The notes below the pieces were generated by a model that saw nothing but the letters and a program-made list of their open reading frames with translations, was not told where the DNA came from and did not search any database. From NCBI GenBank assembly GCA_004143645.1, contig RXPK01000302.1, forward strand, positions 2,165,971-2,229,970: 64,000 bases of DNA, read 5' to 3'. Each line of letters starts with the position of its first letter. Position 1 is the stretch's first letter. The stretch is from Protaetia brevitarsis (taxonomy: Eukaryota > Arthropoda > Insecta > Coleoptera > Scarabaeidae). Both the position numbers and the translations under genes were made by a program. Shown here piece by piece: positions 1 through 10,907 of the stretch.

Positions 1-1590
1 TATTCAATCAACAGCTTACAATTTGTTTCGAGGCAAGATCCATCAAGACTTTTTACTTTTTGCTTTTTTCTAACGACGTTTCTAAAATCAATCTTCTAAA
101 TTACGTCAATAAGATTAACTACTGATTTATTAGCATGTTGTGAACATTAATTTTGATTAACATATTATTGTTGTATTCATCTTCAAGAAAAGAATCCATT
201 TTATAGAATTGAAAAATGTTAACCTATAAACTTTGTAACGTGTTTGAAAAACGTAGTTACACTTGTGCTTGACGATTCCAGCAATGATGCGCTCGATCGT
301 TACAAAGGAAGTAAATTTTACACACGGGTGTGAATGCATGGCTTGCCTAATGTTTGTAATACATACTATATGTACTTCTACAGCTATTCCGATAGTTAAA
401 AGTTTCGACATAGGAACTTTTTTTATTCGACTTTTGGCCAGCTGTTCGGTATTTGGGACCATTGTGCGACGTTCCCGAAAAAAAAAATGGGAATAAAACA
501 GAAAACACAAACTTCTTTTCTACCTTCAATGATAACCTATCAATATTTTATATACGCCGCCACATTTTATTTTGAAAATTTCATTAGAACTGGATAAATA
601 CGAAACCAGAACACGTGTGGCAGCAGTAAGTAATTACCCACTCTGAGATTGAATGTGTGCCAACTGACCATTCTTTCCGGGTGTTCGATTTCGCTCGAGC
701 AAAGTTGTGTTAGAGTGTTCTTCGCAATAAGTCCGATACCCGATTTATCGATGTCTCACATGGCTTTCCTTAACGTTATCTTGAAAAAGTGTGGATTCGT
801 TCCGGCATTCAATCTTGGTACCTACACAACAGCTGGACCGCTATTATAGGAAATTGTTGTTAAACTCGTCGCTCGCTTCTTGCATTGTGTGATAATGGCC
901 GTTCTAGTGGACTATTGGTTTGGGTCAATAGTAAGAGAAATGTTACCAATGCTTGTTATTGTAATACATTGCCACACTTAAGAATTTCATATTTTTATGT
1001 CAACAAAAGAAATTGTTTGCAAATAAAATCAATAGGTTTAGTTTGTGAAAATAAACACTTTGTTTGGGTTTTACATCTTTTTTATTGTAACACCTGCAAT
1101 AATATTTACAGCATGCAATGCATTGATGAATGAATATGGATAGTCTCTGCCACAGAGAAGTAATAGTATATTATACTTAAATAAATGTTAAGATCCTATA
1201 TTACCGACGTCGGCATTAGCAAATACACAAACCTAGAGATTTCAGCGCTTGCGGTGTCCGTCCGCCTGTACTACTTTTTGCGCGGGAAATTTCATTTTAT
1301 ATAGTGGACAATCTGCTGAAAAGTTACCAAACAAATAAAGGCGCCAAATAAGTTTAATTTGAATTAATCAAGGTAAGTGATATTATCTAAGTACCTAATT
1401 CTCAATTCAAACCCTTTTAACGACCTGAGAGAGAAAGAGTTCATCTGATAAGATATTCATTATTACAATATTTGATGATGATTTGTTCGTAGCCGTTAAT
1501 GCTATTTATATGGTTGTTTCTTTTTTTCGTGAGGGTAGCGGCTTGGTTTCTATATGATGAATTAAATTTTTTAAACAAATAAACTCTTCA
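1..1590. other. No recognisable gene (AT-rich)
   Basis: I see only short open frames on both strands, with no known domain. A consensus-like splice donor (AAG|GTAAGT) lies near 1370-1378, downstream of a moderately GC-rich patch (1230-1290) and a TATA-like stretch. That could be a 5' untranslated exon, but nothing else supports it. Confidence 0.4.
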
Positions 1591-1591
1591 T

Positions 1592-1640
1592 TTTTACGTT
1601 TCGACAAACTTTATTTACTGTTGTCTTCTTCAGAAAAATG
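1592..1640 (-). ncRNA. Degenerate hammerhead ribozyme-like motif
   Basis: On the minus strand CTGAAGA (one base off the CTGATGA core) is followed by a possible stem II (GACAAC paired with GTTTGTC), then GAAAC. Penelope-like elements are known to carry hammerhead motifs near their ends. The core substitution and weak stem III suggest an inactive relic. Compare the intact core at 19555-19597. Confidence 0.45.
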
Positions 1641-1978
1641 TATATTATAATTTAACTTTTTTTTTTATCTAAAATTAATAATCAATATTGTCATTACTTA
1701 TAAAAATATGTATGAGTTTTTTTTACTTACATTTAGGGACATTCACAACAACATTTTAAAAACTTATTTAAAAATTACATTTTTTTAAAATTACTGGAAA
1801 CGTAATCAATTTACAAAGTACTGTTAACTTAACATTTTAAATTCAAACTGCCGAAGATTACATTTAAAATAACACGAAAGGCGAGCTCAGCGATGAGCTT
1901 TTTTTTTTTAAATTGTTATACTAAAAATTGTTGTTTATTTATCTCTTTACCTATATATATTAACGGCGAAAAGTATGT

Positions 1979-2350
1979 TTAAATGATTGGTGCATAAATT
2001 TTTGATAAACTTTCTATTTCTGTTTTATCGTTTACTGCGTTTTTATGTTCGTTTATTTGGATCATTTCTAAAATGCATCGCGTTTTATAATTTTTGTCCT
2101 TATTTAAAATACTTGTATTATTGAAATTGAAGGTATGACCTATGTTAATTGTATGTTTTTTTAGAGCAGTGAGATTATTCTGATATTTATGACCTTTAAT
2201 TCTATTATGAAGTTGTTGTGATGTTTGTCCTATGTACACACCATTGCAATTGTTACAGGAGATTTTGTTAAACTACGTGACTTTGGTTTTGTAATGGAAT
2301 ACTGTCTTTTAATTTTGAGAAACCAAATTTCAAATTATTGTGGTTTTTAT
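1979..2350 (-). pseudogene. GIY-YIG endonuclease domain of a Penelope-like ORF (broken)
   Basis: The minus strand reads NCNGVYIGQTSQQLHNRIKG, the first half of a GIY-YIG domain: GVYIG is the GIY-YIG strand and the following R/H residues fit the catalytic helix. The preceding linker (read as LKDSIPL about 70 bp upstream) is also typical of Penelope proteins, but a stop and a frameshift separate it from the domain. The frame ends at a stop at 1979. In the family this domain nicks DNA to prime reverse transcription. The copy is decayed and has no usable start of its own. Confidence 0.72.
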
Positions 2351-2529
2351 GTACAAGTTTTATATTATGTGGGTAAAGTATTATTACAATTTTTACACAC
2401 TAAACTTATTCATTCTATTTACAAACAATTTTATTGGTTGACTTCTAGATATTCAATTCTTGAGTGTGTCATTTACATTATATTATTTTATAAGAATTTT
2501 AAAATTTTATTACTGTATATATGACTAAA

Positions 2530-3370
2530 TAACTATTTTAAAATATTCACCTAAAACAAAACTAATAAGAATAATACTCATTTTGTGTTTTTCTTTTTCA
2601 CAGTGGCTGATACTCATCTAACAATAAGTTGAAGATGTGGCAAATTGGAATCTTAAGGCTTTATCTAGCACAATTTCACATTGCCACGCAAGACTGCGAT
2701 TTTTTACGTATCTATACGAGTGTTGTAAAGAGTCCATAAAGAATGTTATTTGAAGGATAGAGTTCGTCTGAGGTTTTATTGCAACATAAAAGCGGTGAGC
2801 TTTCGGAATGCTAATATTCAAAAGAAAAGATTTTACGTTTTCCAAAGTTTTATTTTTCCTAAATTTATACCCGGATGAGAACAAAAAAAAGAACGATATG
2901 CTTGGTATTTTATTATAAATACGAACCTTACATCAAATTCCTGGAAAAGAAATAACATACGCACAGAGGTACTTGAAATAAATATTTGACAAATAAACAG
3001 AAATAAAATGGATAGCGACGCGTATTCTATACTCATGAATACATAAAATTCAAAGCATAGTAGTTTGAGAAAAACAAGCAGACGAGAGAAGAAAGTGAAA
3101 AACTTTATTTCGCATAAGGAATTAAATACAGTAACTTAAGAGTGAAATTACCACTTTCTGTGAAGTGATCAAAAATATTTCTCATAGTTAAAAAATATAT
3201 ATATATTTCAGTTCAGTCAGTTAACCAGTTTAACCAATTTATCGATTAAATTATGAAAACAAAGTCCCTGTATCCCACAGCAAGAAAAAATATATATTAT
3301 TTGCATAGTGTTTTACGCTTGGACTTCTGGATGGCACAGTTTTACCAATGAAGTTTATTTAAAAAGGTGT
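2530..3370. other. No recognisable gene
   Basis: AT-rich sequence. Short open frames on the minus strand (2618-2884, 2833-3036) show no known motif and no sign of a gene. Confidence 0.4.
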
Positions 3371-3377
3371 TTAAATG

Positions 3378-3560
3378 CACCTAATAGTTAGGTTCTGTTA
3401 ACTAACGGAGAAATCTGTGTTATTTGTAATAAGCATGGTAAGTACAAGGGTTTGTTGTTTTAAACATGGCTGTTATAATGTAAATGTAACGTAAATGTAA
3501 TATAAATGTAACGTAAATGTAATGTAAATGTAACGTAAATGTAATGTGAATGCAGGGTAA
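3378..3560. repeat. Dispersed module A, copy 1, with short 11-bp minisatellite
   Basis: The segment 3378-3475 is nearly identical to 4908-4985, including GTTAGRTTCTGTTAACTAAC-like sequence that can fold into a small hairpin. Both copies run directly into an 11-bp minisatellite of unit GTAATGTAAAT; here it has only about eight degenerate units. A hairpin followed by a minisatellite in two direct copies suggests a short non-autonomous mobile element, possibly Helitron-like. That class call is inference. Confidence 0.6.
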
Positions 3561-3594
3561 ATGTTCTTGTACACAGGTGTTGGTGTGTGTAAGA

Positions 3595-3786
3595 TATTCC
3601 TCTAGGGGTATTCATACCTTGTCGCCATATGACGAAACTATCGTCCACATATTTGAGCCACAGTCTTGGTTTGTTAAGAAGTGAACTTAAGAAAAGAAAA
3701 TTTTGTGCTCTTCTGTTAAAGTAATTTAAAATTATTACTCCAAGTATACTTATCAATAAATTTCTTAAATATGGTCTTGGATCCAA
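3595..3786 (-). pseudogene. Penelope-like reverse transcriptase scrap
   Basis: The minus strand reads LLNKPRLWLKYVDDSFVIW, the RT catalytic motif C (YVDD) in the context typical of Penelope-like elements. Only this part of the palm is present. The frame then runs into the minisatellite of module A, whose repeat gives a meaningless HYIYITFTL-type translation. The scrap has the same orientation as the GIY-YIG remnant at 1979-2520 but is not contiguous with it. Confidence 0.7.
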
Positions 3787-4905
3787 ATAATGTAGATTAT
3801 AGCAGAATAATTCGAAAAACTCGAGTAATATATTTTCGGAAACTCAAGTGAATTCGGAACCTGATAAACGTCACCTTAAATATTTTGAGAGGCCAAAACC
3901 GAAGACCGAAACCATCAATTTCGTCATTTCAAGATAATGTTGGAAAGAAAAACTGGAACTAAAATACTGCCGACGAGAGTTTATTTTACGTCTGGAAAAA
4001 ATTAAAAATCAAAGCCAATGAATTATTACTTTATACTAATTGTAGTAAAGACCACCGAGATTGAAGAAAATATAAAGTTTGAAATTGATGACAACAGTTT
4101 CTATGAAATCCGTGATGATAATCTCTATACTAAGCATGAATTAGAAATTAGTGAATTTGCCGCAACGGAGGTGATAAGGATGCAGCTATTAACGGCCACG
4201 TAACAAATGAAATCAATAGAGGTATGATTGACAGTGAAGAGAGTTTGACCGCAGAAGTAGTATTTAAGGCTCCATCTCCAAACATCATATAATGATTGCT
4301 CAATGGGGGGACAACAATAAGAGCAACTTATATACTTCCCAGCCCATTCAAATCTACATTACTTTGGGTTAGAGCAAAGAAAAGTGTATCACCCAGAAAT
4401 CGAGAAATAATTTACATCTGAAAGTGGCTAATGTATCAGAGAAGGAGAGATGCTGAAAAGACTAGAAATGCTAAGGAGATAGAAGCAAGAAGAAAAGCCA
4501 AATTAGATAAGACAAAACAAAAAAAAATCGACAGAATAAAACAATAAAGACCAATAAAAGCACAATTAGTACAAGCACTGAAAAATATGTATTAGATTTA
4601 CTTCATAAATTTCAAGACACTGAAAGTGTGTGCAACGAAAGTGTCAAGAATCCGCACAAATTGAAGTACCACGTCATTTTTCCATGAATCCTCAAACATC
4701 GATACCACACATCTTGAGGATAAAATCTTACGACGAAATAAATTCTTTCCTTACAAAGTATCGATTATGATAAAAAATTACAATTCTGTGAAGTAATGAC
4801 TGACCGAGCAAATGCACAACCTACTTTTATAAAAAAAAGAAACATTTGCCTCAGTGAAGAGGCAAGCTTATTTTTAAATGGGTTAATAAACACAACTACA
4901 ATACA
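3787..4905. other. No recognised gene; A-rich with one short unknown frame
   Basis: A 61-codon plus-strand frame (4018-4203) rich in Glu, Ile and Asp is followed by A-rich sequence encoding Lys/Arg-rich runs broken by stops (4440-4560). It might be decayed coding sequence, but I do not recognise it. Confidence 0.3.
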
Positions 4906-4907
4906 CC

Positions 4908-5270
4908 TAATAGTTAGATTCTGTTAACTAACAGGCGAATCTGTGTTTGTAATAAGCATGGTAAGTACAAGAGTTTGTTGTTTTAAACAATGTAAATGTA
5001 ATGTAAATGTAATGTAATGTAAATGTAATGTAATGTAAATGTAATGTAAATGTAATGTAAATGTAATGTAAATGTAATGTAAATGTAACGTAAATGTAGT
5101 GTAAATGTAGTGTAAATGTAGTGTAAATGTAGTGTAAATGTAGTGTAAATGTAGTGTAAATGTAATGTAAATGTAATGTAAATGTAATGTAAATGTAATG
5201 TAAATGTAATGTAAATGTAATGTAATGTAAATGTAATGTAAATGTAATGTAAATGTAATGTAATGTATAT
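4908..5270. repeat. Dispersed module A, copy 2, with long 11-bp minisatellite
   Basis: After a 75-bp segment shared with 3378-3475 come about 25 tandem units of GTAATGTAAAT (4988-5265). Variant units cluster: a block with GTAGT in place of GTAAT occupies about 5095-5165, and shortened GTAAT units occur near both ends. That arrangement fits expansion by local duplication. Because the 11-bp unit is not a multiple of 3, all frames give the same 11-residue periodic peptide. The long minus-strand frames here (4924-5315) are artefacts of this. Confidence 0.85.
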
Positions 5271-5309
5271 ATTGAGACAATACCAATCTACACCCTTTTC
5301 GTGAAGAGC

Positions 5310-5882
5310 ACACACAATTTTCTCAGAAAATTAATGTATGGGCCGAAATTCTTGGATACAAAATTATTGGACCGATATTCATGGAAGAAAGTTTTACTGG
5401 TGGAATGTATGTATTTAAGTCTATTAGAAAATGTGATAGATCGCATTATAACTGAGTCTTCAGAAAACCAAACCGATCAAAATGAAATTTGTTGCTACAT
5501 GAAAATAGCCTATTTCTTCGACAGGATGGAGGCTCTCCACACTATACTTTGTCTGTACGAACTTGACTTAATCAGAGGTTTCCTGACAAATGAATCGGAA
5601 GAAGGGGCACTATACAGTGGCCCGCGAGAAAACCAGACTTAACGCCCCTTGACTTTTTCTTTATGGGGACGTCTAAAGACAGTAGTGTATAAAGCTCATC
5701 CTCAAAGTATTCGTGATGTTCGAGACGTTTTAAAAAGACTTTACTATTGTCTTACCAATAATGGAGACCATTTTGAACACCTGTTGAATTACGTACAACT
5801 TTATTCTAACGCTAATAAAATAATTTTCACTAAAATGTCGACTTTTAATTTTTTAAACTTTAAAAGAGCTTGGAAAAAATGA
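5310..5882 (+). pseudogene. Tc1/mariner-superfamily transposase, C-terminal part (DD41D-like)
   Basis: This is a decayed DDE/D transposase lacking its N-terminus. Recognisable parts in order are LSLLENVIDRIITES (family pattern TYLELLEN..), then QDGGSPHYTLSVRT with the second catalytic Asp, RFPDK, IGRRGTIQWPARKPDLTP, and LDFFLWGRLKTVVYKAHPQS with the third acidic residue. Two in-frame TGA stops sit where the family has Trp, so they look like TGG to TGA decay. At least one frameshift lies near 5520. By my count 41 residues separate the second Asp from the LDFF Asp. The 5' end abuts minisatellite copy 2, so the first Asp region is missing. Confidence 0.8.
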
Positions 5883-7035
5883 TCCGATTTTAAAGAATAA
5901 AGCCCCTTCCTATTTGAACTTTTCGACATGATTATCACCCCCGACTAGCAGTCGAAACTACGGGGTCGCAGATGTGTGTAAAACTTGTCCCACCGTAAAT
6001 CGAAATTCACCTGTTTTCTTGTTAAATTCAATTTAAGGTATTTTAAAAGTTATTCCGGATGGCTAGTTTTGAAATGAAAGCCCAGTATAATACAGAACAA
6101 ACGTATATCCAATTTTTATAGCCGAGTTATTGCAACATTTCCATAGCCGATAATGGAATTTGAAGCCACAATCAATCATCCATCACCAAAATACAAGACT
6201 ACCCTGATAATGAGAGTAGAAACACTGTCAAAACATCAGATATTAAACAGTCCAATGAACGAAACGCCAGCTCATATTCTAGCAAGAAATGGTTGAAATA
6301 ATAATTTACAAAGCATAAAGGAATACAGGAAAAAATGAAAAGAAAATATCGCAAAAGGATAAGACGAATCGGTGAAAGGATACAAGAAAGATAATGACAT
6401 ACCTCAATTGTCAGCGTCATTTCGGTAAATACTGTGATGCGAACAACGAATTTATGAAACCGTCAATAACCCAAATTGTTCAGGAAATCCAAACAAATGA
6501 CTTGAATAATAAACAATTTAAAAAAAAAATAGATTAGAGTTTTAATAATTCAAACTTCGTGAAACAACATACGTACGTTGTACATATACCTGCTGTATTA
6601 TCGGGAAACCGCAACATCAAATAGCGGTTATTTGCGGTTTCTGTTATAGGAGGGTGAATAATGCGCCCTCGTTGAAACCCGGTTTCGCAAACGTGCGCTG
6701 AAATGACTTCAGCTACAGGAAGCCAATTAGCCACGTACGGTAAACACTGTTCCAGTTATCCGCTCTGAACAGCGAGCGCTATATTGCTAGTGGATTATTC
6801 CAATCGCAGCGATTTTCTAGGTTTGTTTAATCTTTCTAATCCGTTCCTGTAACGGTTATCGTTTCTACAGTGTTAAAGAATAATGCTTTCGTTTTTTTCA
6901 TCAATTTTCTATTACGCAATTTATTTCACTTAAACAAAATACGTAAGTAGAATTCAATATTTTATATTTCAATTAACGGTTAATTAACAAGCATTGTTAC
7001 GTCTCTGAAATCTGCCGCACATGTCTAATTTAGTG
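5883..7035. other. No recognisable gene
   Basis: A GC-richer patch at 6590-6790 contains inverted words (AAACCGC near 6607 and GCGGTTT near 6634) but no coding pattern I recognise. Otherwise it is AT-rich. Confidence 0.4.
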
Positions 7036-7039
7036 TTGG

Positions 7040-10010
7040 ATAGAACGGAATATAAGTATCTATTCGAACTATGAACAAATAAACGAACTCTCAACTACCT
7101 TATAAAAATTATATTCATTTCTCTCTCACAACCACTATTGTGTTAGGAGTTATCGACCTGGCAGCAATGACTATACCTGCCGACATCTTCGACATCCCTC
7201 AACTCGATCCACATATTGTTGTTACCGCAATTGCAGTTTATTAATTCTTAAATCCAATTAAATTTTGTTTTTCGTAATGTTAAGGGGTGCGTCAGACTAA
7301 CGACAGTAACAGTACATCTTCGACATCCCTCAAGATTGACGTATTGTCATAACTGAAATTAATAAACGGACTGTCAAACGTATACAAGTTACATTCATTT
7401 TCTCTCTTACAACCACCAATGTGTTAGGAATTGGCAATTATTGGCGGCAATAATTATATCTGCCGACATCTACGACATCCTTCAACTCGATTTACGTACT
7501 GTTATTACTGCAATTACAATTGATTAATTCTTAAATTCAATTAAATTTTGCTGATTTCCACTAATGTTAAAGGGTGCGTCGATCTGACGACAGTAACATT
7601 ACATCTTCGACATCCCTTAAGATAAACGTATTGTTAATACTGAAACTAATAAACGAACCCCAAAATTCACATTCATTTTCTCTCTCACAACTATCAATGT
7701 TTTAGTAATTGTCGACCTGGCAGCAATAACTATACCTGCCGACATTTTCGACATCCCCAACTCGATTTACATACTGTTGTTACTGCAATTGCAGTTTATT
7801 AATTCTTAAATCCAATTAAATTTTGCTAATTTTCACTAATGTTACTGTAGTTAGTCTGACGCACCCCAGACTAACTATAGTAACATTACATCTTCGACAT
7901 TCCTTAAGATTAACGTATTGTTATTAATGAAACTAATAAACGGATCGCCAAACGTATAAAAATCACATTCATTTTCTCTCTTACAACCACCAATGTGTTA
8001 GTAATTGTCAACTTGGCAGTAATAATTATATCTGCCGACATCCTTCAAGTCGATTTACGTGTTGTTGTTACTACAATTACAGTTGATTCATTATTAAATC
8101 CAATTAAATGTTGCTGATTTCCACTAATGTTAAAGGGTGCGTCGATCTGACGACAGTAACATTACATCTTCGACATCCCTTAAAATGAACGTATTGTTAA
8201 CACTGAAACTAATAAACGAACCCTAAAACTTAAAATTCACATTCATTTTCTCTTTCACAACTATCAATGTATTAGTAATTGTCGACCTGGCAGTAATAAC
8301 TATACCTGCCGACATTTTCGACATCCCCAACTCGATTTATACACAGTTGTTACTGCAATTGCAGTTTATTAATTCTTAATTCCAATTAAATTTTGCTGAT
8401 TTTTGTTAATGTTACTGTAGTTTGTCTGACGCACCCTACACTAACTACAATAACATTACATCTTTGACATTCCACAATATTAACGTATTGTTATTAATGA
8501 AACTAATAAACGGATCGCCAAACGTATTGCTGTGGTATGGCACCCCGGATTTCGGAAATTTAAATTTGTGTTTTTATTTATTCCAATTTATCCCTATCAA
8601 TGCTATGTCTGTCTTTCCGCAGTTCTAATATTTTATTTGGACAAGATTTTGTTAATAGGATTGTTTAATGAATTTAAGTATTTAATTGTTCAGCTGTTTA
8701 AATTAAATTCATTCTATTGTACATATTGCCTTCGTCAGTATTGTATATTTTTTTGTTATAGTCTAGTGATTTTCTTTGCGTTTTCGTGCGCCGCTTTGGC
8801 ACGCAGTTGTTAATTTTTATATTTACTGTGTTTGGGCCTCTTTAAGGGAGTTTCTTTGACGAGATGTTCGTGTAAGTAGGATTGTTATTTTATTTTCATG
8901 CTGTTTTTTGATTTTTCATTATTATATTAGAATTTTGTTCGGTTTAAATTGAATCTATCTCTTGAGTCAGGGAACTCAGTTAGATAATAAAGAGTTGTTT
9001 GTAGTTTTTGTGCACAAATTTGTTATAAAATATGTTTGTTATCATAATTTGTTTCTAGAAGGGATTGTAAGTTGTTAAGTTTTATTTTTTTCGTTGCTAG
9101 TTTTCTGATTTGATTTTATTTATTAATCACCTCGTGAAAGGTGAAAAGAAAGCATTGCGCTTGTGTTTAAATTTCAATTTTGTAAATTTATTTGTTTTCC
9201 ACGTTTAATATTAATTTTAGTTGTTTTAACCTTGAGACCACGTGGATTATTTGAGAAGCAGAATTTTCTTCTAGAACAAATCACCATTTTGTTTGTTAGA
9301 GGATTTTGAATTGTCCTTTGTAAATATAAATTCAGGCAGGTTTTATTTTTGGCCAGGACTTTCAGTCGATGGTTTTGTTTTCCCTGCAATTTGTAATTAA
9401 ATGTTTTTTTTTTTCTTTTTTTTGATATATTAAATTTTGATTACTTTCACCCACATTGTACTTTTCATGTTTAGATTAGTAAACCTGAGTTCAGATAATC
9501 TTTTGCGCCCTTTTAAATTTTTATCCACTGAGCTAGTTGATTTAATTTTTTTTTTAATTTCACTTTTCATATATGCTGGTACCATCAGTTCACAGCAGTA
9601 TAAAAATCACATTTATTTTCTCTCTCACAACCACCAATGTGTTAGAAATTGTACACCTGGCGGCAATAATTATATCTGCCGACATCTACGACATCCTTCA
9701 ACTCGATTTACGTACTGTTGTTACTGCAATTACAGTAGATTAATTCTTAAATCCAATTAAATTTGCGCTAATTTCCACTAATGTTAACGAATGCATCAAT
9801 CTAACGATAGTAGCATTACATCTTCGACATCCCTCAAGATTAACGTATTATTATTCCAGAAACTAATGAAGAAACTCTCAAACTTATAAAAATCACATTC
9901 ATTTTCTCTCTCACAACCACCAATGTGTTAGGAATTGTACACCTGGCGGTAATAATTATATCTGCCGACATCTTCGACATCCCTCAATTAGATTTACATA
10001 TTTTCGTTAC
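7040..10010. repeat. Satellite array, ~275-300-bp units, split by an insertion
   Basis: The landmark CAACCACYAATGTGTTAG recurs near 7129, 7411, 7688, 7985, 8260, 9628 and 9914, giving units of about 275-300 bp. Each unit also carries TGCCGACATCTTCGACATCC, GGTGCGTC and AATAAACGRA blocks. The units at 7688 and 8260 resemble each other more than their neighbours, as do those at 7411 and 7985. That implies a ~570-bp two-unit higher-order period. The array is interrupted at 8527-9598 by a separate element. Confidence 0.85.
8527..9598. mobile_element. Non-autonomous DNA element, TTGCTGTG ends, TA TSD (copy 1)
   Basis: The satellite reads AAACGTATAAAAATCAC in intact units. Here AAACGTA is followed by TTGCTGTGG, and 1072 bp later CACAGCAG is followed by TATAAAAATCAC. 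The insertion therefore duplicated TA and has short ~8-bp inverted ends. A second copy with the same ends and TA duplication is at 38024-39154, and the two share several internal blocks. No transposase is visible. A TA target suggests Tc1/mariner-type mobilisation, but that is inference. Confidence 0.8.
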
Positions 10011-10895
10011 GGAAAGCATTTTAAACTTCAAAAAGATGTATTATGATTTTACCAATACGTATTTAACTACGTAAATTTTACTCCGTACATGCCTAAGAGT
10101 AATAACTAAATAATTTCCGAATCATTTCATTTCGAGTGAATATTTAATAGTTAACTCATTAGTAATCTTTTTACGCCTTCGGTTTGAATATAGCTCTGCC
10201 AGTAGATACGATTACGCCCCATATTACCATACATGTATAATTAAACACGGCCAGTAATTAACAGTCTACCTTACGCTTTATTATTTAATTACGGCAGGCG
10301 AATTAGGAACTGAATTAAAGCCACTCTCTTCTTTACATCGTTCTCCTTTTGACAGTAATGAGTTTCGACGTTCGACGAAGCGGCAAAATCTAAGCAAACG
10401 CGTTAATAGACGATTTGAAATATTAATTCCCAAATGAAAAATGCTTGCCTTCAAACGCGTTTAGTAAGATGCACCAAGTATCCGAAGATGTCACCAGTTT
10501 GGAGTTTGATATGCCAAATAATCGAAAATTTAATGTATGAAACAGGCAAAAAATACGATTTTTTTAATAATTGTATTCGGAAGAGGATTCTCCCAAAACA
10601 TCTTTTATTGAAAAATAATTGTGAAAATGAAATCAATGTAAAACTGTACGGACACAAGTCAAGGATGCCAACAGTTTTAAACCATCCACAGACTCGCAGC
10701 TTTTTCGTAAAGAGAAATTTTGGATACTTTGCGAATTAAAAATTATAGCTCTATAGATCAAAAATGAAATATCATAAAAAGGAAACCGCTGTTGCCATAA
10801 AAAAAGTGATAAAAATGTTAAGTAAATACTGTTATATTCCGAATTTTATTAAAAAAAAATATCGATACATAAAAAAGTTATGAGATCTATAACAT
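10011..10895. other. No recognised gene; one 101-codon unknown frame
   Basis: A plus-strand frame (10434-10739) encodes a Cys/Asn/Lys-rich peptide with no motif I know. The rest is AT-rich. Confidence 0.35.
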
Positions 10896-10907
10896 GGAAG
10901 ACATGAT

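Larger units (their letters stand above)
1592..2520 (-). mobile_element. Penelope-like element, 3' part (GIY-YIG end)
   Basis: This minus-strand remnant of a Penelope-like retroelement contains the 3' half of the coding region and its 3' untranslated part. In Penelope elements a single ORF encodes an RT followed by a GIY-YIG endonuclease. Here the linker and GIY-YIG part can be read with frameshifts between about 2520 and 1979. The 3' part runs to a hammerhead-like motif at 1592-1640. No RT motifs are visible here; a separate RT scrap of the same general class lies at 3600-3786. Confidence 0.7.

Noticed and set aside
4924..5315. Two long minus-strand open frames (110-129 codons) rich in HYIYITFTL
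   Set aside because: The 11-bp repeat has no stops in any frame and forces an 11-residue peptide period; this is a minisatellite by-product, not a protein.
10434..10739. 101-codon plus-strand frame as a host gene
   Set aside because: No domain, no splice context, and an antisense frame of similar length covers part of it.
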